Assembly (NCBI GenBank): GCA_958430865.1
Contig: CAUDNR010004328.1
Coordinates: 25,645-53,778, forward strand
Source of the DNA: Entrophospora sp. SA101
Lineage: Eukaryota > Glomeromycota > Glomeromycetes > Entrophosporales > Entrophosporaceae
Length of the DNA stretch: 28,134 nucleotides
Reading direction: 5' to 3'
Shown: piece after piece, positions 9,587 to 19,683 of the stretch
Layout: every line of letters begins with the position of its first letter
Position numbering within the stretch: position 1 is the stretch's first letter
Translations under genes and position numbers: made by a program
Notes under the pieces: model-generated
What the model was told of the DNA's origin: nothing
The model's database searches: none
The model's input: the letters and a program-made list of their open reading frames with translations, nothing else

Positions 9587-9619
9587 AGGTGTCCGGATAC
9601 TTTTGTCCAGGGAGTGTAT

Positions 9620-10450
9620 ATTCGAATATCCTTGAATAAATTGATTTTCGAATATTCGTAAAAAAATTTATTTTCGGTTAGGAACACTACATTTATTTTG
9701 AAACTATTTGAAAGTTTGAATAGAAAAAGGCACAACGATAATACAATTTAACGTGTATAAAAAAAGAAAGATAAAACTACAAAATAAAAAATAGTTGCAT
9801 TTAATACTGTAATGGTAGCGCTCAGTGACATTGCCCTTTTTTAGTATTTTTATGGTTTGTCACGCACAATTTATTTAATATTAATCGTCACAATTTTATA
9901 GAGATTGTTATTTGTCGCGAGCTGCCATCTTTATGGACTTTACGGTAAATACTTAATACTTTTAATTATTGGGGATTTTGAAATTAATTTTTTGTTAAGG
10001 GAGATCCTTGGTAGCTTTAAATAGGAAAAGAAACTCTTCGTCAAAAGTATGAATTGAAATAATAATAATAATCGTTAAATTGATATTTTTGATAGCTATA
10101 TCCATCTTTAAGAGTTGCAAGAAATAATGCAGAATAGAAATGGAATATGATAATAAATAGGTACCTAGCGTTAGAATAATTGAAGTGTGACGATGAAGGC
10201 AATAATATAAAAAGCAAAGGTTATAAATGAAATTTTGGATAAAAAAATTCAATCAGAGCATCAAAAACCGAAATTAAAGCAAAAAAGATTTTTATTTATT
10301 ATTTATTTTAAAGCACAGCCTTTTACTTTTATATACATAATCATAAAAATATTGAGCGTCAAAAAATATTTTTAAAAACATGAAAAAATCAAAAATCAAA
10401 AAAACTAAATGTATATCGAAAAAAAAAGGAATTGTAAAAATGTTATTTTC
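9620..10450. other. Intergenic stretch
   Basis: No gene recognised. A short inverted motif of CGAATAT type flanks 9622-9657, directly beyond the transposon end. Minus-strand frames near 9995-10252 are hydrophobic and look like chance. Confidence 0.4.
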
Positions 10451-10842
10451 TTATTCTCTTAATTCAGCTTTTTTGTCACCAATGGACGCTTCATGCTGAG
10501 GATCAAGTTCTTCTCCTGTACGTTCTTTATGAAGTTCTGATAATTTTTCTGCGGCATTTACTCTTTTTGGGGTAAAGAAAACGTGATTAGTAGATTTTTA
10601 AAATTATATTGATTTAAAAAAAAGTATGGTTAATTACCTAGCTTCGTGAGAAACTCTAGGATTATGGGCAACAGCTTTGTATGATTTTTCACTTCTTTGT
10701 TCAGAAGAATCAGATTTTACAGGCTACACAACAAATTGATTAGAAATTAGAAATGTTTAAAAAAGAAAGATTTTGTACTAATATTGTGAATAATAATTAC
10801 TTGTGCTTGGGATTCAGGAATGGAATTTTGTTCGTCAGACAT
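10451..10842 (-). CDS. con-6: Conidiation protein 6 (CON-6) family small protein
   Basis: Three exons on the minus strand, 10801-10842, 10638-10723 and 10451-10562, joined by short GT-AG introns in phases 0 and 2, give 79 residues. The start MSDEQNSIPESQAQ is hydrophilic. The central segment SYKAVAHNPRVSHEARVNAA (about residues 27-46) fits the family pattern in which a basic/aromatic lead is followed by 'NPxVSxEAkxxA', as in Neurospora CON-6. The rest, KLSELHKERTGEELDPQHEA and a Lys/Glu-rich end, is helical and charged. Family members are abundant, heat-stable small proteins made during spore formation or starvation; their molecular role is unknown. Length (94 in Neurospora) and composition agree. 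The second repeat of the domain found in some members is not present here. Confidence 0.8.
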
Positions 10843-11985
10843 TTTTCAATTTATTATTATTAATTAGAGTTTTGTTATTAGTGTTTTCTTTTTTGTTGTT
10901 GTTTTTGTAATAAGTGAATTATTTATTATTTTTTATTGTTTTTTCGGTAAAAAAAATTGGAAAACCACAGGTCTTTTGGAAATGGTATTTATAAGAAAAT
11001 TTTTCGAATGGTTTGGATAAACCATGACATAATAATTAAAAATGAAAGGATCTTTTACGTCATTACTTGACGTTGAGATCTTCGCAGATTTTTTTTAACC
11101 TTGAGAATTTTTAAGACCAATAAAAATGATGTTATGATTATATCATTTCTTTCTATAATTTTCTTTGTCATCAAAAATTACCTAATAATTACTCAAAAAT
11201 CACATTTAAAAGATTTCCTTTTTTTTATCAGAGATGATAGTTTGTTTATTGATTATTAACTAGTTAAATATTAGAGGAATATAACAGATAGATTTTTAAT
11301 TCATGTATAATTTTGTCATAATGATTCAAGGTGATCCCAAATCTTATTAACGTTAAAAAGTTCTTTACAATGAGATAAAATGAGATATACATGACTTATT
11401 TTTTGTCTTAGATTTAAAAATTTTCAGTGGGTGGGTAAATTAATTATCACATGTGGTATTTATCCGTTTTTGTACAGAACTTTGCTGACCAGTTTCCTAA
11501 ATTGAGAACGCAATTAATTCAAACACGAAGATCTTACCTATAAAGGAGAGAACTAAATCTTTCAACACATATCAGATATTAATAATATGGACAGCAAAAA
11601 TAGCCGGATTTTTATAAAACATGCTTTTTAGAAAAAGGGTTTCAGACCGCAGATCTTTTAAAACAGCTATATAATAATATGTAATTATGATGTCATTACC
11701 TCAACAATGACCAAAAATCAAAATTCGGCCTTTTCTGCTGTCCACGTCCCATATATGGTAATATTCCATCTTCCATCTTCAATAATCGTAATCACCTTCT
11801 TAATCATCTTCACAATCAATATATAAATTCAGTTGAGCAATAATAGATTTAATGAAAACAGGAGTTACTATTTTGTATTTTATTAATATAATTAATCTAA
11901 GGCAATTATTATAATCTTTTTACACAAGAATTTGGCGTTGATGATACAATAATGGATAAAAAAAATTACATTTGAATCATTAAAC
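10843..11985. other. Intergenic stretch
   Basis: Upstream region of the CON-6 gene followed by about 1 kb with no recognisable gene, RNA or repeat on either strand. Confidence 0.4.
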
Positions 11986-12900
11986 ATGAAATATTGTTAT
12001 AAATCAGCATGTAGATTTTTATTTGCTTACTTTATTCAACAAGAAACAAGCATTTTAACCTTTAAACAATTGGGGCGTGTAATGGTGGTGGTGTTGACAG
12101 ATGTTGGAGACTCAAGCTATCGATCAGCTAACATAATCAAAGTTTTATGTGATTATTTTCATCATTTTGATTTTATTGCAGAGAGTTTGTAATGAGTACT
12201 TTATTGAATGTACTGAGGATTAGATCTAAACAAATTATATTGTAAAAACAATGTAAAATTCTATAATTTTTTTTACGCAATAAATAATCAAGTCAAATTA
12301 TCTAGTTGGACATTTACTTCCTTTGAAATCTAATATAACGATGACTATCGACTTTTTGGATGTTTCTTTCCAGAAATAAAACCACCGTTCCCATATGCAA
12401 ACTATATCTAATAAACGATATAGAAAGTGCCAAATCAGAATTAGGGAAATACATTATCGCATGAAAACTGCCAAGGCTAAATTTTTGTCACGTTGCGCCA
12501 ACAACTTATTGAAAAATTTTAAACAGGATCATAATATTCAAATACGCCGGGTCAAAAAATCTCGGTCATCAACCTTTAGAAATTTCACAACATCATCACA
12601 ATGTAATGAGTAAGTTGGGTTCAGAATTCAAATCTGTCATTGAATTTACTTGGAGATATAAGCAATCACCCAAAACACATGGATGTGTTTGAAGGTACTG
12701 GTGTTAATGACATAATCAAGACCATTGTGTTAGGGAATCTAGTTGCACATCAGGAATTATTGACGAAAGAAAGAGATTCATCATCATGTTGGATTTTACT
12801 TTGGAATTACATTAAAGAAAATTATCTTTTTTACTGTTTTGTTTGGTCTATAAGCTTTAACTATTTATTTATAAAATGCCGTATTACGGTCTCTTTCTAA
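11986..12900 (+). other. Unrecognised coding-like fragments, possibly one decayed or multi-exon gene
   Basis: Three consecutive plus-strand frames have protein-like composition. 11986-12192 holds a hydrophobic helical stretch (FKQLGRVMVVVLTDVGDSSY). 12395-12613 holds a very basic piece (KRYRKCQIRIREIHYRMKTA, KFLSRCANNLLKNF). 12640-12900 reads LLGDISNHPKHMDVFEG, then IIKTIVLGNLVAHQELLTKE. A donor-like GT near 12190 and an acceptor TTTCCAG at 12373 could define an intron, but the joined frame soon meets a stop. I recognise no family. The basic piece loosely recalls the Arg-rich helix of TnpB/Fanzor-type proteins, without catalytic residues. Helical repeat protein and pseudogene are equally possible. 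Confidence 0.3.
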
Positions 12901-13012
12901 GAATTAGTGGGGGGGGGGGGAGGAGAAATTAAGTGATAATAATAATAATATAAAATAAAAAAAAACTATCTGAAAGACTTGTCTAAAAATTAATAATCAT
13001 CTACTATATAGA

Positions 13013-14962
13013 TTAAAAATAAATCTTGATGTACTCTATAATTTGAGAACGACACACCACACAGGTTTCAACTTTCGATGCACATTTCCCACATGCAACA
13101 AAATGATAACAGGGCGAGAAACAATGAGTAATTGGTTCCTCGAAGCAGATCTTACATTTGATTACTTGTTTTGCTTTTTCACCTTGTTCTTTTTCTCTAA
13201 GATTTTTCAAATCTTCATTTTCCTTTATCAAAGTTCGAATAATTTCATTATATTTATAAACCTTATTAACACATGCTTCACTAATCTTTATCTCCCTATC
13301 CAATTCTAATTCTAATTTTCCCACGTTTTTACTGTACATACTTTTCAAGCGGGCTATTTCCTTTTCTTGATCGCTAGACCTGGACACAAATTGTTCAATT
13401 TTTTCATCCTTTTCCAAATGCTCTTTCTCTAAAAATGAGATTTTTTTTAATAAATCTTCCTGTACTGACAGTTTTTCTTTTCCTTTATTCATATAAGAGG
13501 TACATTGGTGGTTGTCAATCTTTTCTTTTAATTCTCTTATTTCATATGTTTGACTGTTAACGACATGTTCAAGTCCTCCAATTATAGATTCGTTGATAGC
13601 ACATTGTGAGTCTAGTTTGACATTACTTTTCATCAAGTCATTATTGATCGTTTCTAAACGATCGAAAGAATAATCTGACATACTTTTATAATTTTGTAAT
13701 TTTATTAACTTATGATTTAATTGTTTGTTATAATCTTCAAGTTTGATATTTTCATCAATGGATATTTTTTTACTTGCTTCCAGTTGAACCTTTTCTTGGT
13801 ATAGTTTTGCACAATCTGTCTCAAGCCTATTATTCTGGCCTTTGGTATCATTTAATTGCAATTTAAGGTGTTGGGCTTCATTTTCGGCCGTTTTCAACTC
13901 TTCAATAAGTTTGTTAAGATGCTTGTTTGAATCATTAAGACATAATTTCAACATACTAATCATAGAACTGTCTTCTTGTTTCTGTTGGTTTGATTGTCTC
14001 AATTTGTCAAGTTCATCATTAAGTTTCGAAATTTCAGATGCCAATTTCTTACATTCTTCCTTATAGTTATTAATGTATTCCGATTGTTTCAATTTGTCAA
14101 GTTCATCATTAAGTCTCGAGATCTCAGATGCCAATTTCGTATTTTCTTCCTTATAGTTGTTAATAATGTATTCTGATTGTTTCAATTTGTCAAGTTCATC
14201 ATTAAGTCTCGAGATCTCAGATGCCAATTTCGTATTTTCTTCCTTATAGTTGTTAATGTATTCTGATTGTTTCAATTTGTCAAGCTCATCATTAAGTCTC
14301 GAAATTTCAGATGCCAATTTCATATTTTCTTCCTTATAGTTATTAATGTATACATCAAGACTATCTTCATTATTATTATCTATAACAATACTATCATCTT
14401 TAAAATTATTATCATCATCATGATTACTCACAATGATACTATCGTCCTGACCATTATTAATACACATTTTATCACTATCACCCGCATCACCAATATCACT
14501 TACATTATTACCATCATTCTCGCCATTATTATTACACATGATAAGACTATCTTCAACTGCTTCATGACTACTTAGAATAATACTATCATTAACTACATCA
14601 TCTACATTAATACTATCATCCTCACCAATATTAGTACTCGTGATAATACTATCATCGTCATCACCATGATTGCTCACGTTAAAGTCATAGTTATTATTAT
14701 TTATGGAAACACTGTCTTCCTGACCATCTTTATTATTCACAGCGATGCTATTTTTCTCATAATCTTTAATACCCATGATAATATTGTCTTTCCCATTAAT
14801 ATTACCACTATCCTCATTATTACTCTCAACGCGATCCTCCTCCTCTTCCTCCTCAAGATTTAGTAATTCTTTTTCTTGAGCTTCAACGAAGTATAAAAGT
14901 GTCTTCTTATAAATATAGAATATATAAGCACTGAGTAAAAGTTTAACGAAAAAATAAATCAT
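13013..14962 (-). CDS. Membrane-anchored coiled-coil protein with C-terminal RING finger (putative E3 ubiquitin ligase)
   Basis: Intronless, 649 residues. Residues 4-26 (FFVKLLLSAYIFYIY and following) form a single hydrophobic segment that could be a signal anchor. Residues about 35-200 are Asp/Asn/Ser-rich with a degenerate 'DSIIxxNNxGxD' repeat. Residues about 205-322 hold four tandem 30-31-residue coiled-coil repeats (core KLASEISRLNDELDKLKQS). More Leu/Glu/Lys coiled coil follows to about 590. The C-terminus has an IAP-like C3HC4 RING: Cys603, Cys606, Cys618, His620, Cys624, Cys627, Cys634, Cys637, with spacing 2-11-1-3-2-6-2. RINGs of this type bind E2 enzymes and often dimerise. Inferred role: a ubiquitin ligase on a membrane, oligomerised through the coiled coil. 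Substrate is unknown; I recognise no named orthologue. The long frame and intact zinc ligands argue that it is a real gene. Confidence 0.85.
   Translation of the reverse strand: MIYFFVKLLLSAYIFYIYKKTLLYFVEAQEKELLNLEEEEEEDRVESNNEDSGNINGKDNIIMGIKDYEKNSIAVNNKDGQEDSVSINNNNYDFNVSNHGDDDDSIITSTNIGEDDSINVDDVVNDSIILSSHEAVEDSLIMCNNNGENDGNNVSDIGDAGDSDKMCINNGQDDSIIVSNHDDDNNFKDDSIVIDNNNEDSLDVYINNYKEENMKLASEISRLNDELDKLKQSEYINNYKEENTKLASEISRLNDELDKLKQSEYIINNYKEENTKLASEISRLNDELDKLKQSEYINNYKEECKKLASEISKLNDELDKLRQSNQQKQEDSSMISMLKLCLNDSNKHLNKLIEELKTAENEAQHLKLQLNDTKGQNNRLETDCAKLYQEKVQLEASKKISIDENIKLEDYNKQLNHKLIKLQNYKSMSDYSFDRLETINNDLMKSNVKLDSQCAINESIIGGLEHVVNSQTYEIRELKEKIDNHQCTSYMNKGKEKLSVQEDLLKKISFLEKEHLEKDEKIEQFVSRSSDQEKEIARLKSMYSKNVGKLELELDREIKISEACVNKVYKYNEIIRTLIKENEDLKNLREKEQGEKAKQVIKCKICFEEPITHCFSPCYHFVACGKCASKVETCVVCRSQIIEYIKIYF
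14001..14350 (-). repeat. Four tandem 90/93/90-bp repeats inside the RING protein gene
   Basis: The word AATTTGTCAA starts at 14001, 14091, 14184 and 14274, so the periods are 90, 93 and 90 bases. The two middle copies are nearly identical at DNA level, including silent sites (GTCTCGAGATCTC in both), while the outer copies have diverged. The 93-base unit carries one extra Ile codon. Confidence 0.95.
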
Positions 14963-15191
14963 TTTATTTATTTATTATCTTTTTTTAGTTGAGGAAGGTT
15001 AAGATTGGCGGTGTAGGAACTTGATTGTGCCATGAATAAATTTTTTTGCAGATAATTTCCAAAATTGCATTTAGTAATTTTGGTATTTCGAACTATTATA
15101 TACTATCCTTAATTTCCAAGAAAAATGGAATGCCATTTTTTTTAGGTTAGGTTCAAATTAGAATTTTAATTTTAAACATACTAATACGTAA

Positions 15192-15226
15192 ACTTGATAA
15201 GTCTCAGTCAGGGATACTTATCAAGT
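15192..15226. repeat. Perfect 11-bp hairpin
   Basis: ACTTGATAAGT (15192-15202) faces its exact complement ACTTATCAAGT (15216-15226) across a 13-base loop. Confidence 0.8.
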
Positions 15227-15550
15227 AAACCGAGTTATCAAATTTCATAACAATAAAAATTTATCAAAATTTATAAAACTCCCAAGGTAGATAGTAGGTT
15301 ACTTTAGAGAAGCATTTTGTTTTTTCTAATTTGATGTTGCAAGTCTCATTTCTGATACTATTGAACTATTTACCTTATATTGGAATTCTGTTGCAAATTA
15401 TATTTGATATTAGAATACCCATATTTTTGTCCTCTTCTTCTGGTGCTTCTTGTGCTGCAGCAGTTACCTCATCATCATCATTAATCTTCCAGCCGTTTCT
15501 ATTTTATAATCAATTAATTAGTAAATAAGCATACACAGCCAAAACTGAAT

Positions 15551-15740
15551 CCTCAGTTATATAAGTATAACCTTGTTACAACAAAATGGCTGGGCATATA
15601 AGAAAATTTCGTTGAAACAAGATTACTAATCGTGTTTCAACAAAGTTTTCTTATATGTGTAACAAAATTTTTAAAAAAATTCGTTAAGAATTTAATTATA
15701 ATTCGTTGAACAAGGTTTAATTCCTTGTATATAACGAGAG
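15551..15740. mobile_element. Nested fold-back element, possible MITE
   Basis: Core hairpin: a 25-base arm at 15595-15619 (CATATAAGAAAATTTCGTTG and five more) pairs with 15633-15657 with two mismatches across a 13-base loop. Outside it, TATAACCTTGTT near 15566-15577 faces AACAAGGTTTAA near 15709-15720, and CAGTTATATA near 15554 faces TATATAACGAG near 15729. The whole 190 bp is therefore an imperfect palindrome. It has no coding capacity. A target duplication was not identified. Confidence 0.5.
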
Positions 15741-15951
15741 TCAGGAGTATTGCCCACTGCAAACGAGCTTTGATTTCATTCGTGTAACAAAAACTACCCA
15801 CCAATCAAAAATTCGAAAATAGTCATGTGAGTAAATATCACGTGAAACCGACTTATAGGATGATAATTATTACTAATCACGATAAGCTTTTTTAATCCAT
15901 GAAAATATCAAATTTTGTTCCACGGATGATATTATTATTATAGCGTTAATT

Positions 15952-15997
15952 AGGAAACCGTGGTGATAATTAATGATATTAATACCTTTGGTTTCCT
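15952..15997. repeat. 46-bp near-perfect palindrome
   Basis: AGGAAACC (15952-15959) pairs with GGTTTCCT (15990-15997), and the inner GGTgATAATTAA pairs with TTAATACC-type sequence near 15979-15986. An overlapping CCACGG (15920-15925) can pair alternatively with CCGTGG (15958-15963). Confidence 0.65.
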
Positions 15998-16390
15998 GTA
16001 AAATAACTATTATAAAGATTGACCAACCGACTTATCAAGGATTTTTTTCAAGATTTTCTTTTGAGGTTTAACTTCCTGACATTATGCAGTCTACCCCATA
16101 TGGTTAATTTATAATTTAATTCCATTAAGTAATCAAGAAAATTTTAACAATGCATTCCCAAGTATTAATTTCAAAAAATTTTACGCACATAACAATTATA
16201 GAAAAGAATTTTTTATTTGAATACATCGTTCAAATAAGATGACGATACCCAGAGCTGGAAATTGGTAATTATAACTGATCACTTTTGCAACATAAAAAAA
16301 GTAGAGAAATAATATCAACTTGTCAATTAAAATTGTATGAACACAGACTTTTACTGTTAGGCATTTTGAAGAAAATATTTCTATCTTGCT

Positions 16391-18517
16391 TTAAAACTCG
16401 ACAGTTTTTTGACTTATCTTCTTCTTCTTTTGAACATATTTGGTATTAATATCTGATTCATTTTGTGATAATGGTCGCTTTTCTACTTGACTATTTACTA
16501 CCAAGATATCATTGCCATTATGATCTTTAACAACTTGACTCTTATTATTGTATTCATTAACAATAACACTATCATATTCATTACTATTATTATGTTCAAC
16601 ATTATTATTATGATTTTCTAATTTATTAGGACGTTTTACTTGAGCTTCGTCTATGCTAATAATTGATGGTGACCTAGAGCTAGAAGATTGAAAAGAAATT
16701 GATATTGAAGATCGTTGTTGACTGATAATGTAATCAAAATCTTCACTGGACAGCTGTGATAGACAACTGGACGATGATTCCGGCGATGAGATTGTAAATG
16801 GTGATGAAGGTGCTAATGGTAACATTTGTTGCATCGAAGGATGTAATGGAGGTGATCCTTGTGATACTGAGAGCAATGATGAATCTGATTTTGACTTGAT
16901 AGATGACGACAACAGTGGAAAAATTTGTGTTGATTTCAATGGTGGTGATTTTAATGGTGATGATTGAGCCATTATTCTTTTATTATTGATATTATTTTTA
17001 TTGTCATGATTCGTTGATTTCGATTTCGATTCAGACTCAGACTCGGACTCACTTGAAGCGGATAAAATCTTTTCTTCAACATTATTATACTCCTCATCGC
17101 TGCTAATTTCTAATTTCTTGTATTTTCTTTTTTTAGAATAAAAAGTTTCAATCGTAGGATATGGTAATGATCTTTGTTGTTGCTTTCTTACAATCAAAGT
17201 ATCATTGTAATTTTCCTCATCGTTATCTTCATTTCCGGCTGCTACTTCTGGTACTTCATCGTCATCTTCATTATTTTCAATTAGTTCATAGGATGGATAT
17301 AACGGGAGTGATACTGGCAGTAAACTTGGATCGGGAATTTCATAAATTTTAGCACTTTTATTGGTGGATTGTGACATTGATGATCTATCTAAATTGTTGT
17401 TGATGACGTTGGCAGTGCGTTTTCCATTATATGAATTATTACTTTTGATAATAGTTTTATTTGATCCTGATGAACTTTTGGTTCTATTCTTAGTAAAGGT
17501 AGCTGATGATGACGATGAAGTTGATGATGATGATGATTTACCAAATTTAATATGTCGTAATTGCTCTTGTTGCTGATTACTTTGATTTTTTGGTTGTTGT
17601 TCTCTCAGATTATTTTGAGTTGTTGATTTTTCCTGTCGTTGTTTATCCTTTTGATGATGATCTTGAGTTTTTGGTTGTTGATGTTGATTGTTCTGATGAT
17701 CTGGAGCTTTTGGTTGTTGATATTGAACTCGTGATTTTTGTTGTTGTTTTCGGTTTCTTTGAGTTTTTGACTGATCTTGTCGTTGTTGATCCTTTTGGTG
17801 ATGACATTGAGCCTCGGATTGTTGATTATCTTGATGATCTGGAGTTTTTGGTTGCTGATGATCTTGATCCTGTGACTTTTGTTGTTGTTTTTGAATTTTT
17901 GACTGATCTTGTCGTTGTTGATTCTTTTGGTGATGACCTTGAGCTTTGGATTGTTGATTATCATCGGCAACCAAAAATTCTGGATCATCAAGATCTTGAG
18001 CCTGTGACCTTTGTTGTTGTTTTTGACTCCCTCGAGTTTTTGGCTGATCTTGTCGTTGTTGATCTTTTTGACGACTTTGGGTTTTTGTTCGTTGTTGATT
18101 TTGCCGTCGTTCATTATTTCTTTGATTATTTTGAACGCTTGGTAGTTGTTGATTTTGTGCTTGTTTTTGTATTCGTACATTCGAAAGTCCTTTATAATCA
18201 GCTGGATTTTGAAGCTCATGTTTATTTACAGAATCAAGTACTATTTTATATGACATTAATTTGTCCATTTCAGTTTGATTTTGAACAGTTTGTAATATTG
18301 ACAAATCACTCAAAATCCAATGTGCATTCTCTAATTTATCTACAATATTTCCTCCATTATTCTATTTTTATTTATAATCATTGTTATTATTAACAAAGTA
18401 GATTTATTATGATAAATTAATATTTTTGGCGTTTTTAACGCCCTTTTACCATGCAATAATCACCACCATCATCATCATCACATTGATACACACCTCTATA
18501 AATCGTCTGATATCCAT
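16391..18517 (-). CDS. Gln/Lys-rich low-complexity protein, probably nuclear, unknown function
   Basis: The main frame runs from about 18328 to the stop at 16391. No in-frame ATG opens it. A plausible first exon, 18494-18517 (MDIRRFIE), joins through donor GTGTGT and acceptor TTAGAG to NAHWILSDLSILQTV in phase 0, giving 653 residues; this splice is inference. The N-terminal 55 residues look folded and helical (MDKLMSYKIVLDSVNKHELQ). Residues about 65-265 are Gln/Lys/Arg/His/Asp-rich with imperfect repeats around 'DHHQKDQQRQDQSKTQ'. Then come Ser/Thr-rich stretches, IPDPSLLPVSLPLYPSYEL, acidic runs (NNEDDDEVPEVA; SESESESESKSKS), a Ser/Pro-rich region, and a basic C-terminus (VQKKKKISQKTVEF) that could be a nuclear localisation signal. 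This suggests a disordered transcription or chromatin factor, but I do not recognise a family. Confidence 0.65.
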
Positions 18518-19542
18518 ACTGTCAGGTACATTGCTTTTAATATAAAATAAAATTTTAACACCATTGATGGTAAAAATTGACATTTTTTTCTATTGTGAAC
18601 AAATCAATTTTATAAAACAAAAAATAAAAAGGCATTTATTTGGACGCAGCAGATTGATAAAAACACGTGGGATGATCAATTTTCAAAAAAAATTAATTGA
18701 CATTCTAAAATTACCTAGGGGTGTGGGGTTCAACAAGAATGTTACACGCTAGTGCAGTTGACTCTGTTTATACCGAACCCCCTGTCATGAGAATATAGCC
18801 AGCTAGATGTGTCATGTGTTGGCAACATATATAATTTAATTTGGTTCAATAATATTTATCAGAAAAGCTTATAAGAGTTATTTTTAGTAATATGAAATTA
18901 TAAAACATTCTCAAATATAAATAAAAATCTTATCAATCTATCCAGAAGAAGCAATGAATGGAAATAAAAGAAACAAATAAAAGTAACAAAAGTATAAAGA
19001 ATTATGAAATATAATTTATGCATTGCTATCAAATCATCTGGAAATTTGAGGATATTTATAATAAAGTATTAACATTATTAATCACGCGAATTCTTTTTTC
19101 TTACAAAAAAGTCATGACATAATATTATTAATACTAATTAATAATATGTAAATGCAATATAATTAATTTGACAATAGTTTGATTGAATGATTTTTTGTTC
19201 TGAGTGGCAATGGTTACGTTTTTTTTGATATTCTAAAATGTTTTAAAAACGAAATTTTGCATTATGTTACACATGATATTACATGTGTTCATGTGAAAAT
19301 TCGTTATAGGAAGAGCAAATTAAATAAGAAACTTCAAAAAAGGTGAGCTCGGATTCGTTATAAACAGATTTATTAATTATAAAAATTCGGTCATGATGTA
19401 TTAGAAAACATCTTATCAGAGAAATGTCCTGTTGGGGAAAAATGGACGCAACCTTTTAAAATAGTTATTAGATTATAATTGATTCATCAAGAACAGAATT
19501 AGATGGATTATATTTATGTAACTTTTTTTTAATAAGATATTC
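18518..19542. other. Intergenic stretch
   Basis: About 1 kb with no recognisable gene, RNA or repeat. A short non-AT-rich patch lies near 18710-18800, without coding signature. Confidence 0.4.
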
Positions 19543-19683
19543 ATTAATTTACCACCCGAAGCTTTAATTGAAATATTCAAACGCATTGATGATGATGATA
19601 TTGTCAGTAAACAACCTTATGGAGAAATCCATTTTAAAATAGTAATTAATTGTCTATTAATAGATGACAAAGAATTTTATTAA
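19543..19683 (+). pseudogene. Orphan F-box fragment
   Basis: The frame reads INLPPEALIEIFKRIDDDDI, which matches the start of an F-box (LPxExLxEIFxxL), the Skp1-binding motif of SCF ligases. It then loses similarity and stops at 19681-19683 after 46 codons. A stop also precedes it closely. No LRR portion follows. It is most likely a truncated duplicate of the large fungal F-box family. Confidence 0.5.

Larger units (their letters stand above)
8875..9618 (-). mobile_element. Truncated Tc1-like element, one terminus left
   Basis: The outer end is at about 9588-9618 (plus strand AGGTGTCCGGATAC then TTTTGTCCAGGGAGTGTA). This is the 'CTCCCTGGACAAAAGTATCCGG' style of terminus seen in Tc1-type elements, followed by TA, the expected target duplication. 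About 370 bases of leader lie between the end and the transposase ATG at 9219 and hold two diverged direct repeats. No matching second end was found in the window; the element is cut inside the transposase at about 8880. Confidence 0.75.
14963..16390. other. Intergenic region rich in fold-back DNA
   Basis: No convincing gene. It contains three inverted-repeat structures listed separately (15192-15226, 15551-15740, 15952-15997). A 65-codon frame at 15331-15528 is hydrophobic and not recognised. Confidence 0.45.

Noticed and set aside
12395..12613. Possible TnpB/Fanzor nuclease
   Set aside because: Only a basic helix is similar; no catalytic Asp/Glu motifs or zinc ribbon were found, so it is not called as such.
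12909..12918. Run of ten G in AT-rich DNA as a possible G-quadruplex
   Set aside because: A single run without partner G tracts cannot form an intramolecular quadruplex, and homopolymer length may be a sequencing artefact.
17590..18393. 267-codon plus-strand frame rich in Asp, Val, Phe and Leu
   Set aside because: It mirrors the Gln/Lys repeat region of the minus-strand gene; repeats without stops in one frame keep the opposite strand open as well.
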